A DNA stretch of 47,925 bases from Psychrobacter sp. FME6 (GTDB taxonomy: Bacteria > Pseudomonadota > Gammaproteobacteria > Pseudomonadales > Moraxellaceae). Below are positions 9,346 through 18,297 of the stretch, piece after piece; the first letter of the stretch is position 1; each line of letters starts with the position of its first letter. The DNA lies in the NCBI RefSeq assembly GCF_014861365.1, contig NZ_RRYW01000015.1:1-47925 (forward strand), in the 5' to 3' direction. The translations under genes were made by a program, and so were the position numbers. The notes under the pieces are model-generated. The model searched no databases. It worked only from the letters and a program-made list of their open reading frames with translations, and was not told the DNA's origin.

Positions 9346-9361
9346 GACAATATATATTACC
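9346..9361. promoter_or_regulatory. Palindromic operator, degenerate copy 1
   Basis: GACAATATATATTACC matches the perfect site at 9457 in 14 of 16 positions; only the left half-site differs. It lies 65 bp before the TetR gene start, a position suited to autoregulation. Confidence 0.55.
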
Positions 9362-9456
9362 ATTATAAAATAATCGATTGCACAAGCTGTATATATTTTC
9401 TAATATAATAGCTATCTAGATTAGTATTTAATGAGATTATAAGTATTATACTTAAA

Positions 9457-9472
9457 GGTAATATATATTACC
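9457..9472. promoter_or_regulatory. Palindromic operator, perfect copy 2
   Basis: GGTAATATATATTACC is a perfect 16-bp palindrome, 70 bp before the thiolase start. The same GGTAAT-N4-ATTACC design recurs at 15952 and 16060. A dimeric TetR-family protein is the natural candidate, and one is encoded next door. Confidence 0.7.
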
Positions 9473-9541
9473 ATTTTATTATAAATATAATATAGCTGTT
9501 ATTTTTTAACTCCATTTATCATCTACAAAAAGGGATTTTTT

Positions 9542-10750
9542 ATGACTGAGACCGCCTACATTTATGAGTCACTTCGCACGCCACGTGGCAAAGGAAAAAA
9601 AGATGGCTCGCTTTATCAAGCGACGCCTATCTGGTTAGTTCGTACTTTGTTAAAAGAGATGCAGCAGCGTCATAGCTTAGACACCAGCTTAGTTGATGAT
9701 GTGGTGCTTGGCTGTGTAACTCCAATTGGCGAACAAGGTTCTGATATTGCTCGCATTGCAGTCATTGATGCAGGCTGGGCACAAAGTGTCGCAGGAGTGA
9801 CGTTGTCACGTTATTGCGCATCAGGCCTTGAGTCGATCAATCTTGCCGCTGCCAAAGTTATGTCAGGTATGGAGGATATGGTGGTCGCAGGTGGCGTTGA
9901 ATCGATGAGTCGCGTGCCGATGGGTTCTGATGGTGGGGCGTGGTACATGGATCCACGCGTCAACGAGGCGACACACTTTGTTCCGCAAGGGGTTGGCGCA
10001 GATACTATAGCGACGCTGAAAGGCTTTAGTCGTACTGATGTCGACGAATTTGCCACCGAGTCGCACCGCCGTGCCGCTGCGGCGTGGGAACAAGGCTACT
10101 ATGATAAATCAGTCGTCCCTGTCACTGACATGAATGGCATGCTGTTGTTAGACAAAGATGAAACCATTCGTCCAAACACCGATGTAGCCACTTTAGCTGG
10201 GCTTAATCCTTCTTTTGTTATGCCGGGAAAAATGGGTTTTGATAGCGTTATATTAGATAGATACACCACCATTGAACACGTCAACCACGTCCATCACGCG
10301 GGTAACTCGTCAGGCATTGTTGATGGCGCTGCGCTCTGTTTAGTCGGTAGCGCTGCTGCTGGCAAAAAGGCCGGTCTAAAACCTCGTGCCAAAATCACCA
10401 TGGCTTCAGTCATTGGCTCGGAACCTGCCATCATGCTGACGGGTCCAACGCCTGCCTGTCAAAAAGCCCTCGATAAAGCGGGCATGCAAGCCTCGGATAT
10501 TGACCTTTGGGAGATTAATGAAGCCTTTGCTGCCGTACCACTCAATACTGCCAACGACTTTGGCATCTCACTTGATATTGTCAACGTCAATGGTGGCGCT
10601 ATCGCGATGGGTCATCCCCTTGGCGCGACAGGCGCGATGCTTATGACGACGGTACTTGACGAATTAGAACGTCGCGACTTGAAAACAGCGATGATCACCT
10701 TGTGCGTAGGCGGTGGTATGGGCATTGCGACTATCATTGAGCGCGTCTAG
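9542..10750 (+). CDS. Acetyl-CoA C-acyltransferase (thiolase), FadA-type
   Basis: A 402-residue thiolase that cleaves 3-ketoacyl-CoA with CoA to acetyl-CoA and a shortened acyl-CoA, the last step of beta-oxidation. Catalytic residues are visible: nucleophile Cys92 in [10 protein letters not shown], His358 in GHPLGATG and Cys388 in [15 protein letters not shown] is at 326-332. AGGGA precedes the ATG. It leads a cluster with a FadB-like enzyme (77 bp gap) and a CoA-transferase, the order thiolase-multienzyme being the reverse of E. coli fadBA. Regulated probably by the divergent TetR gene via the palindrome at 9457. An acetoacetyl-CoA thiolase role is less likely given the FadB partner. Confidence 0.88.
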   Translation: MTETAYIYESLRTPRGKGKKDGSLYQATPIWLVRTLLKEMQQRHSLDTSLVDDVVLGCVTPIGEQGSDIARIAVIDAGWAQSVAGVTLSRYCASGLESINLAAAKVMSGMEDMVVAGGVESMSRVPMGSDGGAWYMDPRVNEATHFVPQGVGADTIATLKGFSRTDVDEFATESHRRAAAAWEQGYYDKSVVPVTDMNGMLLLDKDETIRPNTDVATLAGLNPSFVMPGKMGFDSVILDRYTTIEHVNHVHHAGNSSGIVDGAALCLVGSAAAGKKAGLKPRAKITMASVIGSEPAIMLTGPTPACQKALDKAGMQASDIDLWEINEAFAAVPLNTANDFGISLDIVNVNGGAIAMGHPLGATGAMLMTTVLDELERRDLKTAMITLCVGGGMGIATIIERV

Positions 10751-10826
10751 CACTGATAGGTTTTTAATGATTGTCATTAGTTTTTAGTGATTAAAGCGAC
10801 ATACAATAATATAAGAAGGACTTAAT

Positions 10827-12998
10827 ATGAGCACAAATAGCGTAGATGCCATCAATGCATTGAACCACTTTTCTGCCGAATCTGATAATGGAATTATCAC
10901 TGTTATTATCGATCAAGCAGATCGTAAAATGAATGTCATCGGTGATGGTTTTACAGACTCCTTTGCTAAGATGACCGATAGCTTTATCAACGATGCGTCT
11001 GCCAAAGGTTTGATTTTAACCTCTGGTAAAGAAACCTTTGTCGTTGGTGCCGATATTGACCAATTGGCTAGTATCCAAACCGCTGAGCAAGCATTTGACT
11101 TAGTAGAAGATCTTAAAGGTAGCTTACGTAAACTTGAAATATCAGGAAAACCTGTCGCCGCCGCCATAACTGGAACGGCACTTGGCGGTGGCTTAGAGCT
11201 AGCATTGGCTTGTCATTATCGTATAGTGATTGATTCTCCTAAAACCAAGCTGGGTCTACCTGAGGTTAAGTTGGGTCTGTTGCCAGGCGGTGGTGGTACT
11301 CAGCGTTTACCGCGCTTGGTTGGTATTCAAGTAGCATTAGAGCTCATGACTCAAGGTAAAGAGCTGCGTCCAGCTGCTGCTAAAGACATGGGTCTGATTG
11401 ATGCCGTGGCCACTGATCAAGCAGATATGCTAAAGCAGGCCAAAGACTGGATCAAAGCCAATCCTACTGCGCAGCAACCGTGGGATAAAAAAGGCTTTAA
11501 GATTCCAGGTGGTGATAGCAAAAACCCTAAAATAGTACCGATATTTTCTATTGCTCCTGCGATGGCCAATCAAAAATCACATGGCAATTATCCGGCCATC
11601 ACCCACATTATGTCTTGCGTGTTTGAAGGCTGTTTGGTTGATATCGATACCGGTCTTGAGATTGAGTCACGCTACTTTGTCGCCTGTGTGCTCTCAGCTG
11701 AATCCAAAAATATGATTAATACCCTTTGGACACAGCTTAATAGCATCAAAAAAGGCCAATCACGACCTGAGGGTTTTGAGCGCTATAAAACTAAAAAGGT
11801 CGGTATTCTTGGTGCTGGCATGATGGGGGCAGGTATCGCTTATGTCTCAGCCAAAGCAGGCATGGAAGTGGTTCTTTTAGATACGGCGATCGAAGGTGCT
11901 GAAAAAGGCAAAAATTATTCTACTAAGTTGTTAGATAAGGCTATCAGCCGTGGTCGCTCAAACGAGGACAAAAAACAAGCGTTATTAGATAAAATCAAAA
12001 CGACAGTTTCTTATGATGATCTAGAAGGCTGTGATTTAATTATCGAAGCGGTCTTCGAAGATGTAGATGTTAAAGCAGAATGTACTCGTAAGTCTGAAGC
12101 AGTGATACCAGAAACTGCTGTTTATGCCTCAAATACATCGACGCTACCTATTACTGAACTTGCGAAAGCGAGCACACGTCCAAACCAGTTCATTGGCCTG
12201 CATTTCTTCTCGCCAGTCGATAAGATGCCGTTGGTTGAGATTATCGTTGGTGAAGATACGGATGATGCAACCTTAGCCAAAGCCTTTGATTATGTCGGTC
12301 AAATTGCTAAGACGCCAATCGTCGTTAACGATAGCCGCGGTTTTTACACCTCTCGTGTATTCGGTACTTATGTCTCAGAAGGTATTGCAATGTTAAGTGA
12401 AGGCATACATCCGCGCAGCATCGAAGTGGTCGGTATGAAATCTGGCATGCCGGTGCCGCCACTGGCACTGCAAGATGAAGTATCGCTCAGTCTATCCTTA
12501 CATGTGATGCAACAAGCTAAGCGGGCACTAGAAGCTGAAGGTAAAACGTTCACGCCACACCCTGCAATGCCAGTGGTTGAAAAAATGGTTAATGAGCTTG
12601 GCCGTGAAGGGAAGAAGGTCGCTAAAGGCTTCTATGATTACCCTGAAAATGCTGAAAAACGCTTATGGCCTGAGCTCACTGAGCTATATCCAACTAAAGA
12701 CGAGCAACCATCGCAGCAAGACTTGGTAGACCGTTTATTATACGTTCAAGCTAATGAGACCGCGAAATGCTTCGAGGAAAATGTCGTACGTACCGTGGCG
12801 GATGCCAACATCGGCTCTATCTTTGGCTGGGGTTTTGCACCTAACCAAGGCGGTACGTTGCAGTTCATCAACTCAGTAGGTGTCGACAAATTTGTAGAGC
12901 ATAGCCGCGAGCTTGCTAGCAAGTATGGTGAGCGTTTTGAACCGGCTCAGATTCTTGTGAAAATGGCCAAGAAGGGCGAGGAGTTTATCGATGGTTAA
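10827..12998 (+). CDS. Multifunctional enoyl-CoA hydratase / 3-hydroxyacyl-CoA dehydrogenase (FadB/FadJ-like)
   Basis: A 723-residue fusion enzyme for the two middle steps of beta-oxidation. Residues 15-200 are a crotonase domain with oxyanion-hole loops (GTALGGGLELALA) and the catalytic-Glu region PEVKLGLLPGGGGTQRLP. The NAD domain begins with VGILGAGMMGAGIAYVSA near residue 330, followed by SNTSTLPI and the catalytic-His segment GLHFFSPVDKMP. Two dehydrogenase C-terminal domains complete it. Length agrees with FadB and FadJ (about 715-730). It follows the thiolase, its probable complex partner, and overlaps the next gene by 8 nt, so translation of the CoA-transferase is probably coupled. 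I do not choose between FadB and FadJ. Confidence 0.9.
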   Translation: MSTNSVDAINALNHFSAESDNGIITVIIDQADRKMNVIGDGFTDSFAKMTDSFINDASAKGLILTSGKETFVVGADIDQLASIQTAEQAFDLVEDLKGSLRKLEISGKPVAAAITGTALGGGLELALACHYRIVIDSPKTKLGLPEVKLGLLPGGGGTQRLPRLVGIQVALELMTQGKELRPAAAKDMGLIDAVATDQADMLKQAKDWIKANPTAQQPWDKKGFKIPGGDSKNPKIVPIFSIAPAMANQKSHGNYPAITHIMSCVFEGCLVDIDTGLEIESRYFVACVLSAESKNMINTLWTQLNSIKKGQSRPEGFERYKTKKVGILGAGMMGAGIAYVSAKAGMEVVLLDTAIEGAEKGKNYSTKLLDKAISRGRSNEDKKQALLDKIKTTVSYDDLEGCDLIIEAVFEDVDVKAECTRKSEAVIPETAVYASNTSTLPITELAKASTRPNQFIGLHFFSPVDKMPLVEIIVGEDTDDATLAKAFDYVGQIAKTPIVVNDSRGFYTSRVFGTYVSEGIAMLSEGIHPRSIEVVGMKSGMPVPPLALQDEVSLSLSLHVMQQAKRALEAEGKTFTPHPAMPVVEKMVNELGREGKKVAKGFYDYPENAEKRLWPELTELYPTKDEQPSQQDLVDRLLYVQANETAKCFEENVVRTVADANIGSIFGWGFAPNQGGTLQFINSVGVDKFVEHSRELASKYGERFEPAQILVKMAKKGEEFIDG

Positions 12999-14091
12999 TT
13001 TAGCTAGTGCTATGGATGCTATGAGCGATTGTTTGGATGGTTTGCGCGTCGTTGATTTGACGCGCAATCTCCCAGGGCCTTTCGCCACGCGACTACTTGC
13101 AGATTTAGGTGCGGATATTATTAAGATTGAACCGCTTAATGGCGATCCAGCCCGCGCCTTTGGCGAGCTGTTTACCGCGTTGAATCATGGTAAAGAGACT
13201 CAAAAAGTTGATTTCCGTGATCCTGAGGGTATTGATGTTATCAAAGCGCATTTAAAAAGTGCGGATGTAATGCTTGATAGCTTTCGCCCTGAAGTGCTTG
13301 AAGGTATGGGACTGGATGCCAAAACCTTGCATGCTCTCAACCCCAAGCTGGTCATGGTTTCAATCACGGGTTATGGCATAACTGATGGAGTGTCTGATGG
13401 CAGTGACGACTCTCAAACCAAGCCGAATATTAAACATAATTGGGCTAACAAAGCTGGTCATGACATCAACTTTATGGCGATGAGCGGCGTGCTTGACCAG
13501 CTCAAGACTGCCGCTGGCGAACAGGCCATGCCTAATATCCAGTTTGCAGACTTGGCAGGCGGTAGTGACACGGCAGTGATTGCCCTTTTGGCTGCCGTGT
13601 TTTCAGCACAGCGTACTGGCAAAGGTCGTCACGTAGCGGTCAGTATGACGCACAGCTTATATCAGCATATGGTCATGCCTAAAGCGACTGGGAAGCTGGT
13701 AAAAAGCTTCACTGGTAAAAATCCAAAGCCGCAACATGATTTTTTAGGAGGCTTACTGCCTTGTTATCGTTTATACAAAACAGCCGACGAGCGTTATATG
13801 GCAGTAGGTTCGCTAGAATTGAAGTTTTGGCAAGGTTTATGTGACGTTTTAGAATTGCCTGAGCTCAAGACCAAGCACTGGCAAATGGGTGTCATGCCAA
13901 ATACCAAAGACAGTCAAAAGGCGGCTAAAGTGGTCGCTGATACCTTTGCCAGCCAGCCGCTTGCTTACTGGCAGCAGATTTTTGAGTCAGCAGATGTTTG
14001 CGTTACTCCGGTGTTGACGTTGGAGGAAGCTCGCGTGCATCCTTTATTTGCCCATCAAGATGAACATAGTGCGACACCAGGTTGGCAGTAA
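12991..14091 (+). CDS. Class III (CaiB/BaiF) CoA-transferase family protein
   Basis: A 366-residue CaiB/BaiF-family enzyme, cytoplasmic, interlocked dimer by family. The N-terminal core starts GLRVVDLTRNLPGPFATRLLADLGADIIKIE, and the catalytic Asp that forms the acyl anhydride is Asp187 in QFADLAGG. The family includes CoA-transferases and alpha-methylacyl-CoA racemase (AMACR); position in a beta-oxidation operon, overlapping the FadB-like gene by 8 nt, favours a racemase-like job on methyl-branched acyl-CoAs, but this is inference. Its length (366) is nearer to AMACR (about 380) than to the larger transferases. Confidence 0.8.
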   Translation: MVNLASAMDAMSDCLDGLRVVDLTRNLPGPFATRLLADLGADIIKIEPLNGDPARAFGELFTALNHGKETQKVDFRDPEGIDVIKAHLKSADVMLDSFRPEVLEGMGLDAKTLHALNPKLVMVSITGYGITDGVSDGSDDSQTKPNIKHNWANKAGHDINFMAMSGVLDQLKTAAGEQAMPNIQFADLAGGSDTAVIALLAAVFSAQRTGKGRHVAVSMTHSLYQHMVMPKATGKLVKSFTGKNPKPQHDFLGGLLPCYRLYKTADERYMAVGSLELKFWQGLCDVLELPELKTKHWQMGVMPNTKDSQKAAKVVADTFASQPLAYWQQIFESADVCVTPVLTLEEARVHPLFAHQDEHSATPGWQ

Positions 14092-14248
14092 AGCATAGTC
14101 AGTCCTATATAAATCAGATACGGTGTCAGGCTCGCTTAGTCTACTATTTATAGTACTTTTACTCGCCTTCCTTGTATCCAAATTATATTGAACTGACTAT
14201 AGCTTATCGAGTTAACCATCAATGATAAAAAACCAAGGAAGGTTTATT

Positions 14249-15937
14249 ATGAAAAAGGTTTGGCTAGAGAATTATCCTAAAGGCGTCGTAGCTGATGTCT
14301 CAGCGACCAACCAATCCCTTTTAGAGCTATTTGAGCGCTCTTTTGCAAAATTTTCTCAAGATGAGCTGATCACCAATATGGGCGTGACTCATACCTACGC
14401 TCAGGTTGATGAGGCATCAAAAGTGGTTGCCGCTTGGATACAAAGCCTAGGTCTTAAGCAAGGATCGGTGATTGCCATTATGATGCCTAATGTCAATCAG
14501 TATCTGCCTATCGTTATTGGTGCACTGCGAGCAGGTATGGTCATTACCTTGGTCAACCCGCTATACACAGCTCGAGAGCTTGAATACCAACTTAATGACT
14601 CTGATTGTAAAGCCATATTCATTTTGACGCCTTTTTGCGCAACGCTTGAAAAAATAGTTGGTGGAACTGGTGTAAAAACCGTTGTGTGTAGCGATATCGG
14701 CGATATGTTAGGCACTGTCAAAGGTAAAATCGTCGATTTGGCGGCAAAATATGTCAAAAAAGCAGTTCCAGCCCACACGCTTAAATCCAATAGCCAGTAT
14801 AAAGTCTACGCCTATAAATCCATCTTGAGAAAGGGTAAAGGTATGAGCTATACCCGCCCTCAAGCTGGCGCTAAAGATGTGGCGTTGTTGACCTATACAG
14901 GCGGTACGACAGGCAAGGCTAAGGGTATTATTATCAGCCATCACAACATAGAAATTGCAACCACGCAGTATGAGGCTTGGTTTCAACCTATTTATGATGG
15001 AGTGACTAGCAAGGAGCAAATAAATACTATCGTTGCTTTGCCTCTATACCATATATTTGCTTTTGTAATCTCTATGGTAGGTGTCAGATTGGGTCAGCAC
15101 CTGATGCTAATTACCAATCCGCGTGATATCGATGGTTTTATCAAAACACTCAAATCGCGTCCATTCCATCTTTTACCCGCAGTAAACACTTTATTTCAAG
15201 CGTTAATGGCGCATCCTCAGTTTAAAACCATTGATGTCTCTGAGCTAAAACTGTCTGTTGCTGGTGGTATGGCAGCGACGCCAGAAACGGCTAAAAAGTG
15301 GCTTAAAGCAACGGGTCATCCTATCTTAGAAGGTTGGGGTATGTCAGAGACCATGGGCGTAGGCACCGCCAATCCTTTTACCAATAAGGAGTTTAACGGT
15401 AGCATCGGCATGCCATTACCCGGTATAGATATCAGCATTCGTGATGAAGCTGGAAGCGTTCTACAGTTAGGAGATGTAGGAGAGCTCTGTATCAAAGGCG
15501 ATAATGTCATCTCTAGTTATCACAATATCGACAATGCGGGATTTTTCACCGCTGATGGTTACCTCAAAACAGGTGATATCGGCACTATGGATGATAAAGG
15601 CTACGTAAAAATATTCGATCGCAAAAAAGATATGATTATTGTGAGTGGTTTTAATGTTTATCCCAATGAAGTCGAAAATGTCATTGAAGCACATCCCAAG
15701 GTGGCTGAATGTTCGGTGGTCGGCGTTGATAGTGAATCACAAGGTCAATCAGTCAAAGCCTACGTGGTAAAGTCGGATTCTAGTGTCACGGAGGAAGAGA
15801 TTAAAGCGTTTTGTAAAGAAAGCTTGGCAGGCTATAAATGTCCTCGTGACATTGAGTTTATCACCGAGTTGCCCAAGTCAACGGTTGGTAAAATACTGCG
15901 TCATGAACTGCGAAAAAAAGCCAATGAGGCGGCTTAA
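14249..15937 (+). CDS. fadD: Long-chain-fatty-acid--CoA ligase
   Basis: A 562-residue adenylate-forming ligase that activates long-chain fatty acids to acyl-CoA at the inner membrane and feeds the enzymes encoded upstream. It matches E. coli FadD in length and start (MKKVW). The P-loop-like motif YTGGTTGKAKG, ALPLYHIFAF, the fatty-acyl/ATP motif GWGMSETMGV, YLKTGDIG and DRKKDMIIVSGFNVYPNE, and the catalytic Lys in PKSTVGKILR are all present. An ATG at 14222 is in frame, but GGAAGG 6 nt before 14249 and the FadD-like N-terminus decide the start. Separate transcription from the thiolase operon is likely (157-bp gap). No GGTAAT palindrome precedes it. Confidence 0.92.
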   Translation: MKKVWLENYPKGVVADVSATNQSLLELFERSFAKFSQDELITNMGVTHTYAQVDEASKVVAAWIQSLGLKQGSVIAIMMPNVNQYLPIVIGALRAGMVITLVNPLYTARELEYQLNDSDCKAIFILTPFCATLEKIVGGTGVKTVVCSDIGDMLGTVKGKIVDLAAKYVKKAVPAHTLKSNSQYKVYAYKSILRKGKGMSYTRPQAGAKDVALLTYTGGTTGKAKGIIISHHNIEIATTQYEAWFQPIYDGVTSKEQINTIVALPLYHIFAFVISMVGVRLGQHLMLITNPRDIDGFIKTLKSRPFHLLPAVNTLFQALMAHPQFKTIDVSELKLSVAGGMAATPETAKKWLKATGHPILEGWGMSETMGVGTANPFTNKEFNGSIGMPLPGIDISIRDEAGSVLQLGDVGELCIKGDNVISSYHNIDNAGFFTADGYLKTGDIGTMDDKGYVKIFDRKKDMIIVSGFNVYPNEVENVIEAHPKVAECSVVGVDSESQGQSVKAYVVKSDSSVTEEEIKAFCKESLAGYKCPRDIEFITELPKSTVGKILRHELRKKANEAA

Positions 15938-15951
15938 GATATAGTTTTTAG

Positions 15952-15967
15952 GGTAATTTTAATTACC
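15952..15967. promoter_or_regulatory. Palindromic operator, copy 3
   Basis: GGTAATTTTAATTACC has perfect GGTAATT/AATTACC arms around TT. It lies directly after fadD and 245 bp before the acyl-CoA dehydrogenase. Confidence 0.6.
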
Positions 15968-16059
15968 GATATAACTGACTATTATTTTAATTGTTACTTG
16001 ACTATAAGGGTGATCTTAACAAATAATAGGTCTTGCTAAGCAATAAGGATGTTATTTAT

Positions 16060-16075
16060 GGTAATTTAAATTACC
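16060..16075. promoter_or_regulatory. Palindromic operator, copy 4
   Basis: GGTAATTTAAATTACC is a perfect 16-bp palindrome, 108 bp from copy 3 and 137 bp before the acyl-CoA dehydrogenase start. It has the same half-sites as the site before the thiolase, implying control by the same protein. Confidence 0.68.
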
Positions 16076-16211
16076 TATGATAAATATATAGTTTTTAAGA
16101 TAAATACTTCTTACTTTTATCATAAAGAGTAATAAGGGTGCTTTGCCTAAATAGTGGTTTTTTATAAACCTTATACCAACTCAAATTTAATAAACTATCA
16201 AGGAAGATTTT

Positions 16212-17363
16212 ATGGCTATCGCCTGTTTTAAACCGAAATGGATGGACGAAGAGATTGAGATGCTGCACGAGAGTGCGCTAAAACTTTTTAAAGATTGGGA
16301 GCAGCATGACGAAAAGTGGCGTGAAAGTGGCATGCTGGATCGCGAAGCGTGGTTAGAAGCTGGCGAAATGGGCTTTTTATGTGCCTCTATGCCAGAAGAG
16401 TATGGCGGAGCAGGCGGTGACTTTCGTCATGAAGCGGCATTAATTTATGCTCAGGCAGAAGCCAACCAAGCAGGATTTGGCGGCTTTTTGCATTCAGGAA
16501 TCGTAGCGCCTTATATCTTGCATCACGGAACAGAGGCGCAAAAGCAGAAATGGCTACCGAAGATGGCGACCGGTGAGCTTATTGGCGCTATTGCTATGAC
16601 TGAGCCGGGTACAGGCTCTGATTTGCAAAACATCAAAACCTTTGCCGTCAAGGATGATGATGACTATATTATCAATGGCTCAAAGACTTTTATTACCAAT
16701 GGTCAATTAGGCAACTTAATCATCGTTGCTTGTAAAACGGATAGAGATCAGGGTGCTAAAGGCGTCTCGCTAATTGTAGTAGAAACCGACAATGCCCCAG
16801 GATTTGAGCGCGGTAAAAAGCTGAAAAAGCTAGGTTTGGCTTCACAAGATACCTCAGAGCTATTCTTTAGCAATATGCGTGTGCCGCAAGCGAATTTACT
16901 CGGTACCGTTGAAGGTATGGGCTTTATGCAGTTGATGCAAGAGTTGCCGCAGGAACGCTTGATCGTAGCGTTGGCAGGTATTGGCGCTATGAAACTAGCA
17001 CTAGATTTGACCATTGACTATACCAAAGAGCGTACTGCTTTTGGCAAACCAGTCTGGGGCTTTCAAAATACCCGTTTTAAACTGGCTGAGTGTAACAGTC
17101 ATTATATCGCCGCAAGTGCGCTATGTGATGCTGCTATAGAGGCGTTGTTAGACAAAAAGCTTACTGTACAACATGCCGCATTAATTAAGTATTGGGTGAC
17201 TGAAAAACAATGTATCGTCATGGATGAATGCGTGCAATTATTTGGTGGCTATGGCTATATGATGGAATATCCTATCGCTCGACTCTATGCCGATGCACGG
17301 GTACAAAAAATCTATGGCGGCACCAATGAGATTATGAAGGAGCTTGCGGCACGTTTCATGTAA
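16212..17363 (+). CDS. Acyl-CoA dehydrogenase
   Basis: A 383-residue FAD enzyme for the first step of beta-oxidation (acyl-CoA to trans-2-enoyl-CoA, electrons to ETF). The middle-domain signature GAIAMTEPGTGSDL, the FITNGQLGNLIIV loop, the CoA-binding ERTAFGKPVWGFQNTRF and the C-terminal catalytic-base region IYGGTNEIMKEL are all present. Length is typical of short/medium/long-chain acyl-CoA dehydrogenases rather than the 800-residue FadE. AAGGAAG precedes the ATG. Two palindromic operators lie upstream, so it probably belongs to the same TetR regulon as the thiolase operon. It once headed an operon with an acyl-CoA ligase, now deleted (next gene). Confidence 0.9.
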   Translation: MAIACFKPKWMDEEIEMLHESALKLFKDWEQHDEKWRESGMLDREAWLEAGEMGFLCASMPEEYGGAGGDFRHEAALIYAQAEANQAGFGGFLHSGIVAPYILHHGTEAQKQKWLPKMATGELIGAIAMTEPGTGSDLQNIKTFAVKDDDDYIINGSKTFITNGQLGNLIIVACKTDRDQGAKGVSLIVVETDNAPGFERGKKLKKLGLASQDTSELFFSNMRVPQANLLGTVEGMGFMQLMQELPQERLIVALAGIGAMKLALDLTIDYTKERTAFGKPVWGFQNTRFKLAECNSHYIAASALCDAAIEALLDKKLTVQHAALIKYWVTEKQCIVMDECVQLFGGYGYMMEYPIARLYADARVQKIYGGTNEIMKELAARFM

Positions 17364-17526
17364 AAGTGGTTTGGTAAAACCACCTGATTTATATAGGTCA
17401 GGTGTCGGTAATTACCTTTTTTTGGGTGTTATGAACATACTTGTCATTTTGAATTTTTAACCTTTGATGAGCTTGCTAAATGAGATAACACCCAACTATT
17501 CAGAACGAACTTTCAAGGAGGAAAGT

Positions 17527-18125
17527 ATGCTCGGACAAATGATGCACCGTCCATTGCTGATTAGTCATTTAATTGAACATGCAGCCAAATATCATGGCGA
17601 TACCCCAATTATCTCGCGTGAGACGGATGGTAGTACCACTCATTTGGATTGGAAAACCATACATAGTAATAGTAAGCGTCTGGCTAATGCTTTAGTGAAG
17701 AGTCAGCGCTTGAGCCCGATGGTTGGTTCGATACAGGCGATATTGCAACCATCAACGAAGACGGGTATTTAAGAATTCGAGATCGTGCCAAAGACTTAAT
17801 CAAGTCGGGTGGTGAGTGGATATCATCAGTAGAGCTAGAAGATATTGCTATGTCGCATCCTTCGGTAGCTATGGCAGCGGTTATTGGCGCCACACATCCA
17901 AAATGGGATGAGCGTCCGATTATCATTACCCAATTGGCGGTTGGCGAGCAGGTAAGCGAAGAGGCGCTAATCGCTCATTATGAAGGTAAGGTAGCAAAAT
18001 GGCAGCTTCCTAATGCTGTCATCTTCGTAGAAGCAGTTCCGTTAAATGGTACTGGGAAAATGCTCAAAAAAGACTTACGTGAGCAGTATGCTAATCACCT
18101 TATTGAGCGCGGTTTGATCGATTAA
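17527..18125 (+). pseudogene. Medium/long-chain acyl-CoA ligase with internal deletion
   Basis: Only the two ends of an AMP-dependent acyl-CoA ligase of about 540 residues remain. Codons from 17527 (good RBS, AAGGAGG) give MLGQMMHRPLLISHLIEHAA through RLANAL, the AlkK-like N-terminus. From 17718 a different frame gives DGWFDTGDIATINEDGYLRI, SGGEWISSVELED and the C-terminal LNGTGKMLKKDL, ending at 18125. About 340 codons between them are missing and the join (17700-17718) is out of frame. The gene follows the acyl-CoA dehydrogenase in the same orientation and was probably its activating enzyme. No function is expected from the remnant. Confidence 0.85.
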
Positions 18126-18158
18126 TTAAGCAATATTAAGACTTTTGTCTAAAAATAG

Positions 18159-18206
18159 AAAAGCTGTTGACCCTACAAAGTACTCAGGGTCAACAGCTTT
18201 TTTTTA
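18159..18206 (+). terminator. Rho-independent terminator
   Basis: Perfect 16-bp arms AAAAGCTGTTGACCCT / AGGGTCAACAGCTTTT with an 11-nt loop and a run of T, 34 bp after the ligase remnant. Confidence 0.9.
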
Positions 18207-18297
18207 AATGGATTTTAGGTAGTTCACTAGCTTATATAGCCCTAAATTGACCGATAAGACGCTTTGAGTAGTAGGGAGGAAATCATAGGTTTTTCAA

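Noticed and set aside
17407..17416. GGTAATTACC before the acyl-CoA ligase pseudogene as a fifth TetR operator
   Set aside because: Half-sites match but the 6-bp centre is missing, putting the half-sites on the wrong helical face for the same dimer. It may be a coincidence or a deletion relic.
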